The notes beneath the pieces were generated by a model, which saw nothing but the letters and a program-made list of their open reading frames with translations, did not search any database and was not told the origin of the DNA. From the NCBI GenBank assembly GCA_022606425.2, contig JAHDVF020001220.1:124001-188000 (forward strand): 64,000 bases of DNA, in the 5' to 3' direction. The stretch is from Lepidostoma basale (Eukaryota; Arthropoda; Insecta; Trichoptera; Lepidostomatidae). The position numbers and the translations under genes are program-made. Below, one piece after another: positions 11,380 to 22,547 of this stretch; the stretch's first letter is position 1, and each line of letters starts with the position of its first letter.

Positions 11380-11960
11380 ATTATGCGGTTTGACTAGATA
11401 CGGCCGTTTCGTGAGAGAATCGAAAAGATGGGTTTCGCGGCCGCGGTTGGGCGGCCCTGCGCGACCGCCAGCCTCCGGCACTTGAGAAATCAAAGCCCGG
11501 CCGGCCAGCGAGAGCGTTCAGTTTCCCCAGTTTTAGTAAATGTAAGCCGCGGAAAGTCAGCTTTAAATATTGACACAGCTTTTGTCGGCAAAACTGAACC
11601 GGCACACTCGACCCTCTGTTAACATCTCCCGAGCGCGAGGCGCGGAGACGCTCCCCGCCGCTCTCGAGACAATGACACGATCTGATCGTTGACTGATATT
11701 TGTTGGCGCGGTGTCAACAAGAATATTAAATAATATGTTGGACGAATAAATACTCCCATCCATCGGAACTCTTTCAAGTCTTCGTAATCCTACACCGGGC
11801 CGGGGATTAAGGAGCCGCCAGCGAGTGCAAAGGGTGGAATCTCCGTTCGCCTCTTATATCCCCGGCCTGCCGTGGGAGACGGTCCTTTTCTCGCGCGCCG
11901 ACCACTTCTCTCGCCGAGACCGTGATGTTTTAAAAGCTCTTAAGTAAAGCCGTCGTGTTT
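11380..11960. promoter_or_regulatory. GC-rich intronic island (candidate enhancer, promoter or non-coding exon)
   Basis: The most extended CpG-rich stretch outside the exon: gcggccgcggttgggcggcc, gcccggccggccagcg, cgagcgcgaggcgcggag, ctcgcgcgccgacc. Open frames occur on both strands here because GC-rich DNA has few stops; none resembles a protein. Confidence 0.35.
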
Positions 11961-13181
11961 TTCCTATTATAGTCGCTGTGTACTCGCCAGTATTATTTGT
12001 CAAATGGAATGTTCCGAGTATTCGAGATTTTCTTATGAATTATTAAGAGTGCCGCTCTACGTACGTATCGAGGAAAACAGGTGGGTGCCATGTCGCAATG
12101 AAAGAGAGCGAGGAGGGAATATCAATCGTCTTTCTCTTATAAAATAAAAAAAACCAACAGCGGAATACTGCGAAAGACCTAGAGTTAGTATTATACGAGT
12201 ATAATAAGACAGAACACATTCCAATGGATATTACTCTCTATAATACTTATTAAAATATACAACGATACTTGCCAACTACAGAGGTCTTTCAGCTTTTGTT
12301 TAATTGAGGAAAGTCGAAATTATAATAAATTATAATAAATACCGTGAATTGATAAATGATCAATATCTGACAAATATGTTTGTTTTATTTCCTTGGTGAA
12401 GCTCAGTTTGGAGCGCAACTAATTCATAATTTAGAAAACAATGTAAAATGGAGAAAAACCAACATATGTAAGCGTTTTAATATTATTTCTTCCATGTTCA
12501 CCAATATTTTGTGTTGCGGATTTATAATTGAATAATATTTTTTTACTTTGTAACACAATACTTTATAAAGTGTTGAGTTACGAATTTAAAAAATATTATC
12601 AATTTAACTTTATTTTGATATGGGACTGAATACCTGAGTTATTAAAAAAGACGATATTTATAAATAAAACTTTTAAACCAACGAGTAGAGATGTTTCATA
12701 TTCCATACATGGCCAACGCAAAGGGATCTTGATGATCTGGTAAATCTTATTGGGTAATAGTATGATATCTTGAATATTCCTAGGGGTAATGGTGTCTGTT
12801 AACAACGTGTGAAGTAATTATTAATTTAAAAGTTGCCATTTTATACTAAATTTACGAACATACCTCACAGCGTTAAGGCCTTATAGGAGCTTCCAGTAGA
12901 CTTAAAATGGACGCTTCACGAGTTTGTTATGACACCACTTTTTCGCTCGCATACTAGTTACTCGGCGTTGCAATCGGCGTGTAGTTTATCTAACATGTGT
13001 TTATTGCAAATCTCTATTATAGAATTTAAAACACGCAATTCGAAAAAAACTTTCTAGATTACGAATTAAGCATTCAATAAAAAAAAGTGTGAAACACTTC
13101 TTCATTTATGATAAAATCGACATGTTCAAAAAAGAAGATTTTTTAAATAAATTTTTGATTTATGGTTTCAAAAAAGCTAAA

Positions 13182-13375
13182 CTAACTAACTAACCATTAC
13201 GCCGTCTCCCCGAAGGGGTTAGCAGAAATAATGGACGGCTCAATTTCGCTTTCACTGTCATGCACGCGCGTCGATTTCTCTGACACCTCACGTGGCCGAC
13301 ATTCAATATTGGATTTATTGATCGTGCCACGTTTCATTTTTATTTGATCGTGCCACGTTTTCAACGGTCTTTTTC
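13182..13375 (-). mobile_element. Family A retrotransposon end (first of two adjacent)
   Basis: It starts with the complement of the (TTAG)n tail at aactaactaactaacc and covers the last ~190 bp of family A, with a short duplicated segment (gatcgtgccacgtttt twice, around 13319-13362). Confidence 0.7.
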
Positions 13376-13700
13376 TTTAACTAACCATAACACCGTTTCG
13401 CCTACGGGGTAGGCAGTAATCATGGACCACAACACTGTTCCTTTCAAGCATTCTTCTCGATTCTTCGACATTCATACATCGTGACATGCACGCACGTAGA
13501 TATCCATTATCCAACTACTCACGTGACCGATATTTATACTAATATAATATTTGATTGTGGCACGTTTCCCTCGCCCTTCTTCTGTTTATTGTTCCGTTTT
13601 CATCTACTTGTCGTATTTTCTTTTTTATACATTTTTTCCAAACCACCTTAATGACACTTTCAACATTTTGTATAATATTTTCATTCGCACTGCATCCAAT
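13376..13700 (-). mobile_element. Family A retrotransposon end (second of two adjacent)
   Basis: A second tail complement (taactaaccataac) begins directly where the previous copy stops. The block covers the last ~320 bp of family A with many substitutions. The head-to-tail arrangement implies one copy inserted at the end of the other or a local duplication. Confidence 0.65.
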
Positions 13701-14284
13701 TCTTTTACGAGTATTGATTCCTTTTTTCGGTGAATTTGACTACGGAAAACATAAAGATTTCTGAGGTACAAAATCGTAATAAATGGTAAGCGCGTATCCT
13801 GGCTATTCTGGCACGTTTTATAACTTAGACAAACCAATATATTATTTTTCATTGAAATCTAATAATAATATTCTCGCTAATTTGTCCGTTGGTGGTTTTC
13901 TGCTCAACAACGCTTGCGGTTCTGCGGCAGTAGAGAAGTTAAGTTACATAAATCCATTTAAGTCTTTAGTGACTAGGCATTAGGTGACTGAACACAAATA
14001 AAAACCGTAATCCGCTTCGCCAGTTCAGAATATTGCGGGAGGTTTTAAATCCATATTCGTGACGGTGTATCCAGAAAAAATAAAAGATACTCAGAGCAAT
14101 GCGCACCTCGAACATCTCTAGCCGAGAAAGTGCTTTCATAAGAAACCTGTTGCTACGCCAAAGATTAATTTATTTTATATGGCAACATCTCACAATATTC
14201 AGTGATCAAACTAGTGGAATTAAAATGAACAATTGCTAACAATTTTAATGTAATGCAAAATTTATATATTTTTGATCATTTTTG

Positions 14285-14455
14285 ATAAAAGCTAAGATGG
14301 CAATGCACATCCTATGAAAGTGATGCATGGAACTGGTTAAATAAGGATGAAAGGAAGGATGAAATAAGAATGAAAACAAGAAAGAAATAAATATGAAAGG
14401 AAAGATGAAAGGAAGAATGATATAAAGAAGGATGAAAGTAGAATAAATACAAATA
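14285..14455 (+). mobile_element. Family A fragment with internal purine-rich expansion
   Basis: The ends match family A (gctaagatggcaatgcac ... gatgcatggaactgg, and gaaggatgaaagtagaataaat). Between them the short ggatgaaa motif has been amplified irregularly into about 90 bp of gatgaaagg/aagaaag-type sequence at 14343-14440. Confidence 0.55.
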
Positions 14456-14534
14456 ATATAGTGGATTTTACCATTTTATTTTGTTAAAACCAACCGGTTT
14501 CGCTCCCGCTGCGCTGGTTACAAAATAAATTGGT

Positions 14535-14707
14535 GTAACTAACAAACTAACTAACTAACTATTACACCGTCTCCCCGAAGGAGTAGGCAGAAATAATGGA
14601 CTGACACACTTTAACTGATGCGTTACTCCATGATTCTCTTTTCGCCACCGCGGGAGGCGCGGTGTGATGGGTAGCGAACCTCATCGTCACCAATAGGCAT
14701 CTCCCTC
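14535..14707 (-). mobile_element. Family S element end (short copy)
   Basis: The tail complement actaactaactaac is followed by the family-S block, including ctcttttcgccaccgcgggaggcgcggtgtgatggg. It is truncated after ggcatctccc. Compare the long copies at 14800-15367 and 47487-47925. Confidence 0.7.
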
Positions 14708-14799
14708 AAAATTGATTATTTTTGAAGCATTTATTGTTATAATAGTTTAAACAGTTTTTGGGTAAAACCTAACAAACATAAATAAAGTGGTGTAAAAAA

Positions 14800-15367
14800 A
14801 ACTAACTTACCATCACGCCGTCTCCTCGAAAGGGTAGGCAGAAAGAATGGACTGTCACACTTTAACCGATGCGGAACTCCATCCTTCTCTTTTCGCCCCG
14901 CGGGAGATGCGGTGTGATGGGATGCGAACCTCATCGCCACCAATAGGCAATTCCCGCGCACACTTCGATCGTCCAACATCCACAAAATAAATCTCAAACA
15001 GATAATATAAAATACAATGATATAAAAAAAATAACAAAATAAAAATAATTTCACACAAAATGTTCTTTTTAGATGGTGGACATATTGTCTATTTAATTTA
15101 TTTTCCACGTATCCACCATTTTTTTTAAATAATCAAAATTAGGCACTTAAAACAAACCAACAACAGCAAGAACTTTAAAATTACATTGAAGAAATTATTC
15201 AAATTGTAATTGGAACAAATTAAAAATTAATTTTTACACCTGTCAAAATTCTTTATATAAACGAAAAACTTGTATAATTTTAACATCAAAACAGTACAAA
15301 CGTATTACGTGCACCAATTAACTATTATAAAGTGCGGCAACAATCCAATTGACCAAAACAATTCACT
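14800..15367 (-). mobile_element. Family S element, 568 bp with 16-bp target duplication
   Basis: It is flanked by taaagtggtgtaaaaa at 14783-14798 and 15368-15383, so the whole insertion is defined. On its own strand it ends ...cagtccattctttctgcctaccctttcgaggagacggcgtgatggtaagttag, a terminus shared with family A, but everything upstream is different. The internal ggttcgcatccc resembles a pol III B box without a convincing A box. A partial open frame on the element strand has hydrophobic segments and no recognised domain. It could be a SINE-like parasite of family A or a deleted autonomous element. Confidence 0.75.
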
Positions 15368-15461
15368 TAAAGTGGTGTAAAAACTAATAAAAAGTATAAA
15401 TATGTTTTTCAATGCCACATCACAAATTAAGTGCTTCATACAAAATAATAAATATGGTATA

Positions 15462-15824
15462 AATGGTATCTCTTAGACGTGAATGCGAAACGATATCTCA
15501 AATATAAGAAGTATATGCAGTAGGTACAAACGAAAGTGTTTAAACAAAAAATGCAAGGGTCATTAAGATGATTAGACATACGGAAAGAATGAATGAAGAA
15601 ATAATTATAAAGAAAGTATATGTTAACGACCCAAAAGACCTGGAAAAAAGGTAGACCGAGGAAAACGTGCCACGATCAAATCAATCAAATCTCCGATATA
15701 TGAATGATGAGGACTCGAGATATGTTCCATATATTAGCAAAGAACACTGTGGCGGCCCATTATTTGTGCCTAAGGGGTGTTCGGGTAGAGAAGGGAGACG
15801 GCGTGATGGCTAGTTAGTTGATTA
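15462..15824 (+). mobile_element. Family A retrotransposon end, decayed
   Basis: Block order from atctcttagacg through aagggtcattaagatg, tatatgttaacgac, accgaggaaaacgtgccacgatc to ggcgtgatggctagttagttg. Its tail meets the tail of the opposite copy at 15825. Confidence 0.7.
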
Positions 15825-16330
15825 ACTAGCTAACCATCACGCCGTCTACCCGAAGGGATAGGCAGAAAGAATGGACTGCAACACTTTTCTTTCCTGACAT
15901 ATTTCTCTCGCTTCCTCAACATTCATACATCGTGTCATGCACGCGCGTCGATTTTTCTGACTCCTCACATGGCCGACATTCAATATTTGATTTATTAGAT
16001 CGTGCCACGTTTTCCTCGGTCTTCCTCTATTTCTGGTTCCATTTACATCGTTGACATATAATTTTTTTAACCATTCTTTCTTCATTCATTCTTTCCATAT
16101 GTCCAAACCATCTTAATGATCCTTTCATTATTTTGTTCATAACACCAACATTCGCACCCCATTCACTTATTATATTTTCATTCGACACTCTATCATACAC
16201 AGAGTATGCCCACATTCGTCTAAGATATCTAATTTCTACTGCATTTATTCTACTTTCATCCTTCTTTTTCCAGTTCCATGCTTCGATTTCATACATAAGG
16301 GTCGGTAGAAGAACACCATTGTGCAAAGTT
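15825..16330 (-). mobile_element. Family A retrotransposon end, long, one frameshift
   Basis: Two overlapping minus-strand frames cover it: one with HNGVLLPTLMY, NAVEIRYLRRMW and IMKGSLRWFGHMERM; the next with LYVNDVNGTRNRGRPRKTW and SILSAYPFG. A single frameshift near 16060 separates them. The tail complement (actagctaacc) abuts the previous copy tail to tail. Confidence 0.85.
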
Positions 16331-16744
16331 AGTTGATATTATTAATATTCTGCTGAATACGTAACGAAATCGACTTATGTTATACGTGAATCTATTACTT
16401 ACACTGTAATATATTTATTAAAATAAAAAGCGAATTCAACCTGTGTGGTAGGCCAGCCCGGTGCTGGAGTTACTTGTAGGCGATCTAAGGCTTCCTTAAC
16501 TGTTATGGATTTTCACATCACACCAACGGTAGGTATTGAATGACGAACTTCAAACCGCCGAGGAATGTCATTTTAGCATAAAAAAAGTAAGTTCGTTAGT
16601 TCGTTGGGACTTTTGATGATTTGAAATTAATTTCTGTAATCAATATAATTGAAAGATAAAACACAATCATGAGTAATAAACTATTATCAATTCAATGTGT
16701 AATTTTTCCGTATCTGCTTATTCGGATTTAAAAACACATATTTG

Positions 16745-17236
16745 AAAACAAGGAAACTCCAGTATGTCTGAAGAGAAAACTTTATGATTCATGCATACTG
16801 CCGGTGATGACGTATGGGATGGAAACTGTGACCCTCACCAAGAGAAATGTTGAAAGATTGAGAGTCACGCAGCGTTCCATGGAAAGACATATGCTCGGCG
16901 TCAGTCTCCGAGATAGAATCAGAAATGAGGAGATTAGACGCCGAAAAAAAATAACGGACATCATGGAACGACTAGCGAGACTGTAGTGGCAATGGGCGGG
17001 TCATGTGGCGAGACAGAGTGAGGATAGATGGACCCAGAAAATAATAAGGTGGAGACCATGGGAGAATAGGAGAAACGTCGGCAGGCCGCAAAAAAGGTGG
17101 GCCGACGACATTGCTGCCGTGAGGGGGAAAATGTGGCTACGGCTGGCAGGAGATAGAGACGAGTGGAAGGGAAGGGAGGAGGCCAATGTCCAGCAGTGGA
17201 CCGATAAGGGCTGACGAAGAAGAAGAATAAGATATT
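16745..17236 (+). mobile_element. Family B RTE-like retrotransposon end
   Basis: Nearly continuous frames encode a reverse-transcriptase C-terminal tail: LMTYGMETVTLTKRNVERL, RDRIRNEEIRRRKKITDI, WQWAGHVARQ, GRPQKRWADDI, then WKGREEANVQQWTDKG. One in-frame stop falls at 16984 in place of the usual Lys/Arg. It ends in gaagaagaagaat. Confidence 0.85.
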
Positions 17237-17269
17237 TATGGTTACTTGATAATGATATTAACTCCATAT

Positions 17270-17355
17270 TAAATAATTAATAAGGAAGAAAACGTCTGTT
17301 TTCTAGAAGTTTTATTATGGTCTATGGGAATGACATATTTGGCCTTTCTAGGGCT
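17270..17355. mobile_element. M1 foldback, single arm
   Basis: gaaaacgtctgttttctagaagttttattatgg...gggaatgacatatttggcctttctagggctttatcaa, immediately before another foldback at 17364. Confidence 0.65.
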
Positions 17356-17363
17356 TTATCAAC

Positions 17364-17578
17364 TGTAATAATTACTGTTAAATTTATAACACTGTTATAC
17401 TCGTAATATCACAATTTATATTTATTCACTGAGAATGTCGCGACAGCTGTGTTACAATGATGATACCTGATGATCCCACAATCGCATCGGTTGGTGAAAC
17501 AGTTGTCGCGACACTCTCAGTGAAAAAAAAGAAATTGTGCTATTATAACAGTGTTTTAAATTTTAACAGTAATAATGT
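17364..17578. mobile_element. Foldback element M2, copy 1
   Basis: Left arm attactgttaaatttataacactgttata...cactgagaatgtcgcgacagctgtgtta; right arm tgaaacagttgtcgcgacactctcagtg...tataacagtgttttaaattttaacagtaat. Same terminal sequence as 48071-48318. Confidence 0.8.
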
Positions 17579-17667
17579 TGAAGTATCAAGTGTATCGGCC
17601 AAAACAATGGACTATTTAATAAATTTAATAATGTATCATGTCCATAAACTACCATTAAACTCCCGGA

Positions 17668-17957
17668 CCATCTTTTGAGATGGTTTGGACATATGAAACG
17701 AATGGATGAGAGTAGAATGGTTAAAAAGTTGTACACAAGCAGCGTGAGTGGGAAAAGAAGCCGAAGATGACCGAGGAAAACATGGCATGACCAAATAATC
17801 AATTACTAAAAGGCGGCCACGACGTGCGTGCATGGTACGATGTATGAATGTAGAGGAAGCCTTAGAGGTATGCCAGGACAGGCCATTGTGGCGATCCATC
17901 CTCTCTGCCTACCCCTCCGGAGAAATGGCGTGATGGTTAGTTAGTTAGTTAGTTAGT
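17668..17957 (+). mobile_element. Family A retrotransposon end, TTAG tail, subfamily with VKKLYTSSVSGKR
   Basis: Encodes degenerate RWFGHMKRMDESRMVKKLYTSSVSGKRSR, a WHDQ-equivalent and RACMVRCMNVEEALEVCQDRPLWRSILSAYPSGEMA, followed by gttagttagttagttagttag. Shares its subfamily sequence with 57537-57855. Confidence 0.8.
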
Positions 17958-18109
17958 ATTATTATCTCAAGGGTTCTAGACATTTTCAATTCTCCAATTC
18001 GAATACTACTAACTTAATCATTACCATGATTATCTCTGGCCTTCGGTTTGTTTTTTAGCACCCTCAGATGTATTGTTTTTAATGTGGTGATGCTTCATTT
18101 CTGTTCCAG

Positions 18110-18460
18110 CTGTTGGTGCAGGGAGGCCAGCCGACGACCGGCGCTTCCGCAACGTCGCCGGGCGCCAGCTCGGCGCACGCACCCTCGCTGAGCCCAGCCG
18201 GCTCGGGGCTGGCGGCCGGTCCGCCCTCGCCCGGGGTCGGCCCTCCGCCGTGCTGCGAGGGCGGCCGGCCCATCATCGCCGACCCCGTCTCAGGGCAGAC
18301 GGTGTGCTCGTGTCAGTACGACCAGGCGCGGCTGGCGCTTTCGGCCGGCTACCCGCGGCTCTCGGGCGGCGTGGGGGTCTACGGTCCGCCTTACCCCAGC
18401 ACGGACCAGAACCCCTACCCCAGCATCGGCGTTGATAGCTCCGCTTTCTATTCCCCGCTG
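18110..18460 (+). CDS. ara: Araucan/Caupolican-class Iroquois homeobox gene, internal exon N-terminal to the homeodomain
   Basis: The exon encodes part of an Iroquois (IRO/Irx) transcription factor, a nuclear TALE-homeodomain protein that in insects patterns the dorsal head, notum, wing veins and sensory bristles. Acceptor: pyrimidine-rich stretch ending ttccag at 18104-18109. Donor: CTG|GTGAGT with the cut after 18460. The 351 nt are 117 codons, open from first base to last. Residues 1-45 are Ala/Ser/Gly/Pro-rich low complexity. A Cys-containing block (PPCCEGGRP) follows, then DPVSGQTVCSCQYD, QARLALSAGYPRL, GVYGPPYPSTDQNPYPS and IGVDSSAFYSPL, a signature I recognise from Drosophila Araucan and Caupolican. 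Mirror differs here, reading straight from the CSCQYD block into unrelated sequence, so this is the ara/caup paralogue. It is strongly GC-rich, unlike its AT-rich surroundings. The frame stays open 75 nt past the donor, which is intron. No ATG is used here; the start lies in an upstream exon outside the window. Confidence 0.95.
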
Positions 18461-18535
18461 GTGAGTTGTTCACTCCATCATTTGTACTTTCATATCTCAC
18501 ATAACACAACATCTCAAAGAACGTCCCTGGCTTAA

Positions 18536-18990
18536 AAGTCCAGATAGAATCCAGTACAAACTCTCCTGGACGCCATTAAAGCGCTACATGGAATGACACC
18601 AAGTTATACCTGTATATCCGATTTCTGTATAACGAATAGCCTAAATTCAAGGAAATCCACACTACGCTCAGCAAACTCCTATGCAATAGTAGATTAGTTG
18701 AGTTGAAGCATTACTCTAGTACAAATTTCGAGGATCGCGCCTTTGCAGTAGCCAGCCTATCAGCTTGGAACAATCTTCTTTTATACCTTAGATGCGTAAA
18801 TATTCCGACAGATCTTATTTGAAAACCCATATTTTTCATATTTCATACCCATCTTGTACGAGTATATTTGTTTTTTGTTTTATATATATTTTATTAACCA
18901 ATCGCGAATATCAGATGCAGCGTTCTTATTTAAATTTTTAGATTTATAACACATCGTAAGGCGTCTTAAAAGGGCGCTTTAAAATCATAT
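18536..18990 (+). mobile_element. CR1/L2-type non-LTR retrotransposon 3' end, decayed
   Basis: Broken + strand reading frames resemble the conserved C-terminus of CR1/L2/Jockey-like reverse transcriptases: an LHGMTPSY-like segment, LNSRKSTLRSAN, then an ITLVQ.S.IAPLQ-like segment corresponding to the usual YGDRAFSVAAPRLWNSLP region read across frameshifts. It begins about 75 bp after the exon donor. A sister copy lies at 60812-61195 in the same orientation. Confidence 0.7.
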
Positions 18991-20559
18991 TATTGTTAAT
19001 ATTATTATTATTGAATTGTACGATTTTCCAGCTAGGTTCTTATAACCGTGAAACTCACATTTCATCCCACTTAATAAACTGGATAACAGTTTGGCAACGA
19101 ACACGACTGATGATTGCATTGAATCAAATTTGAACAAAGAAGCAGATCACTATCTTTGGGTCATCATTCTCGTGTCTACTGCAGGAGGTCGCGTCATTCT
19201 ATCGAGATACGCCACTGGCCTAATGTATACAAGGAAATGAGCTTCGTCATGTCATTGGTCACCAGGCTTACAGCGTCCCCGCCCTTTTCTACTCCTAATT
19301 TTGACACTTAACCCTAAACAAACACAAAGTCATTTAAATGTCAAACAATAACAATTAATGATATCTTCAATACATGACGGGAGACAAGAATACATAATGG
19401 GAGGAATACGTATACGGAGCTATTAAGAATACAAATAGTAAAATTGCATACTGATTAACAAATGGTAGGAATACCACGATGGAATATATTCATATTTAGA
19501 AAAATGTGCATTACGACAACAATAATATCCCGAGTGATGATTAGACGAACTCTCGCGAAGGGAAGTCTTCAGTCCACTGAAATTGCTATTAATTATTGAA
19601 CTATTTTGACGGTATTTTATCACTTAACCCTTCATTTCATGGTGCAGCAAATTTCACACACATTCTTGTTGTACGCTACACTCTACATTCCCATCTTCCT
19701 ATTAGGGTACAAAAACCTTTTCAAATAAATATGAAATAGCTTCATTGCCAGGTGATTATTTATTGTACGTAATAATAAAATATACAATACTCGTATAATG
19801 GAATATTATCGTATTTAGTTTCCTTGTAAATTTGCTACAAAACACATTTTTACCGATATAAGTATACGAATAAACAAAATATATCTTCAAAAACTATTTA
19901 ACCTTTTTATTTTTTCAATAGATATCTAATGATACTGTTGTTAAAAAAATATGAAAAAAATTATGGAATGAAGGGTTAAATCGATCCCCGTTCTAAATTC
20001 AAAATCTAAATATTTAATTTACAAAGTGTCGGCCCGTAACGCATAAGATAAGGAATAAATTGTGTATAATTCAAATACTTTTCATGTAGACATCTCCGCA
20101 ATTACTAATGTCGCTCCAGAAGGAGGAACTCCCGATGAAATTACCCGCACTTTAAATAATAAACAGTCATTTGTATTATAAACACATCGGGTAACGGGCT
20201 TCTAGCTTGTACCGAGACTACCGAGATTATAATCCAATTGATTTTAAATTTGAATACTCGAGCCTTCCGCTGTGTCGTGTTCCATAATTTATTTTAAAAA
20301 AATGTTTTGGGTTTTTGTCCAGTGTACTTATAAGATACGATTATGAGATTTGTAAACATTAGTAGGAACCTATTTTACATAAATCTAGAATACATTATGT
20401 GTTTTAGTACAAAACGAGTATAATGTAAGCAATCGAGGAGTAAAAATGTAAATACAAACATTAAGTGTAGATCAAGTTAACATACGCAATAATTATTCTC
20501 AGTACTTCAAAATAGAGATAGAGAGCTCTCTCAGTAATTAGTAGAGCTTGATTCACTTC

Positions 20560-21090
20560 TTAATTCTTCAAATCTCAATTACTCCAAGCTCGCGAAGTTT
20601 GTTTATTTTTCTCACTTGCTCAATCACGTTTTTAAAACTTTTTTATAAATTAAGAAAACTTTAATTAAATGATCATTAAATGTGTACATTAAAGCGTGTA
20701 CATGCAAGCGTACAATTAAAATTGAAGTGAACGTTATGAAGTAATGTTGATACCCTCCGAAGGCAATTAAACTCTCCACCTGTCTAATTTCATTAATAAC
20801 GCTCTCACCGGAACAATCGCACCGCATTTAGCTCGATTATTGATCAAACAACATTTTAATGTATTCAAATGTGCATAGATTCTGGAGCGCCCGCGCATAA
20901 TGGCCCCCGCGGTCCTCTCGCGAGTAAAACACCAATTACATATTCAGGACAGCTTCGATGTTAGAATCCAAAATCATTATATCGAAATTAAAATCCCGCC
21001 CGAAATTAGACCTATCAAGATTGCTACTTCAAATTATAATAAAAATTCTTATGTGAAGTATTATAATAATAAAGCTGGGTAAAACATGCG
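20560..21090. promoter_or_regulatory. Unique intronic block
   Basis: No repeat signature; includes ctggagcgcccgcgcataatggcccccgcgg. Candidate regulatory DNA by location only. Confidence 0.2.
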
Positions 21091-21150
21091 GTTGTGGACA
21101 TTTATAAGAAGGCAATAATTTAATTATAAAAAATCACATCACATTTTATT

Positions 21151-21453
21151 CTTCTTCTTCTTCTTCTTCAGCCTGTATTGACCGTCCACTCCTGGACGTA
21201 GGCCTCCTCTCGCATTTTCCATTCTCTTCTATCCTGAGCGATCCGCATCCAGGCACTTCCCGCACTTCTCCGGACATCGTCGCGCCAACGCAACTGTGGG
21301 CGCCCAACTCCACGCTTTGCCGTCCTTGGCCACCAGCACAGCAGTCGCCTTGTCCACTTTTCATCTGGATCGCGAGCGACATGTCCCGCCCATCGCCACT
21401 TGAGGGTTGCGCCCATCTTGATAGCATCGGAAACCTTTGTCCTGACTCTTATG
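21151..21453 (-). mobile_element. Family B RTE-like retrotransposon end with 12-bp target duplication
   Basis: Flanked by tcacattttatt at 21139-21150 and 21454-21465. The minus-strand frame reads RVRTKVSDAIKMGATLKWRW, AGHVARDPDEKWTRRLL, GVGRPQLRWRDDV and WKMREEAYVQEW. The tail is (GAA)n, read here as cttcttcttcttcttc. Confidence 0.9.
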
Positions 21454-21719
21454 TCACATTTTATTAAAGGACGAATAATGTCTATTTTCGTATGGAGGGA
21501 TAAAACAAACATGTGTTGATGTTAATATTTATATCGATATAATTAATAAACATACGTTTACTTGTAAAAGATCTAGACACCCAACTGATCCGATAGACTT
21601 TAACATAATGAAAACCGATGTGTATTTTGTCAACTTGGTCGCCACAAATAGCTATCGGCTCGGAATACATTCATCTCCTGGTATTAAAACCGCAACTATT
21701 ATATATGCTTTATTCAGTA

Positions 21720-22420
21720 AGGTGTTGTCGTTGCATAAACATTTTGAATACAACCTACTAAATCAGTCTTATCCGCTTCGGCTTAGTTTTAGAGCGCGGC
21801 GACAACGAGCGCAGCCTTTACCCCGGTCGCTACTGAAAACACGGAAAATTGAAGGTTTGGTTAATGCTGGTACAAATCGGCCGGCCGCGGCCCGTACACG
21901 ACGTAATCTCGGGGTACAACTCGCCAACATGATTGACAGCCGTTATTAACACGGGTCTCCGTCGTATCATTATACTACTGGGCCTACTTAAGTCCGAGTA
22001 TTTCTGCAATTTGTTTTCCGATCCCCGACACGACGGGCTAATTAAAAAAGTTGTTAAGTTGGTGCTCCTTTGTTTATTTTTTTTATCCATAAACAGTTAC
22101 GCGTGAGAAAATAGTATTCAACAAAAGATATTTGCATTTCATTGTACGCCCAGAGTAAAGATTGTAGTACATTCATCGTGTGTTGTTAGTTATTGTTAAT
22201 ACTTAATGCCCCGGCTGAAGTAAATTGTTCCGTAAGTAATTGTTATTACGGCTGTAACACATTAATTGAAAATAAACAAAAATAAGTATTGTGTAATACA
22301 CTTCAACAAGTGGGCCGGGGGCCGCGCTCTAGAGACGCCTAGCTCCGCCAGCGGAACGGCTGCCAGGCTCACCGGACCAGTTCGGCTTTAAATTGAATTA
22401 AGACGTCAGATCTCGGATAC
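21720..22420. promoter_or_regulatory. Unique, GC-richer intronic block
   Basis: Contains ggccggccgcggcccgtac and gggccgggggccgcgctctag. No repeat family seen. Confidence 0.25.
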
Positions 22421-22547
22421 TATTTTGATCCTCCATTTACCACCAACTGTACTAATGATAGAATCAAATATAATTTATAGAATCAAATAATATAGACCTA
22501 AAATAATATAGACCTATAATAATAGAATCAAATAATATACCTAGACC

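Larger units (their letters stand above)
1..18109 (+). other. Upstream intron (or 5' flank plus intron) of the Iroquois gene
   Basis: No coding exon was found here. I looked for the short Tyr/Gly/Pro-rich N-terminal exon expected upstream (an FGY-containing stretch) and did not see it. The segment holds retrotransposon ends and foldbacks, listed separately. Stretches with nothing recognisable include 190-1000, 2940-4010, 4510-5080, 5710-6110, 6265-7230, 8140-9160, 9215-9470, 12100-13180 and 13700-14280; they are AT-rich and non-coding. A splice acceptor at 18109 defines the right end as intron. Confidence 0.8.

Noticed and set aside
11428..11763. Overlapping frames on both strands in the GC-rich island
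   Set aside because: Mutually overlapping, low in stops because of GC content, and without any protein signature.
14737..15108. 123-codon minus-strand frame with hydrophobic stretches
   Set aside because: It runs through the family S element and across its target duplication, so it is not a host gene; the hydrophobic parts come from T-rich repeat sequence.
18461..18535. Extension of the Iroquois exon to the stop at 18535
   Set aside because: A strong GTGAGT donor at 18461 and in-phase continuation at 61256 with the conserved next segment show this is intron.
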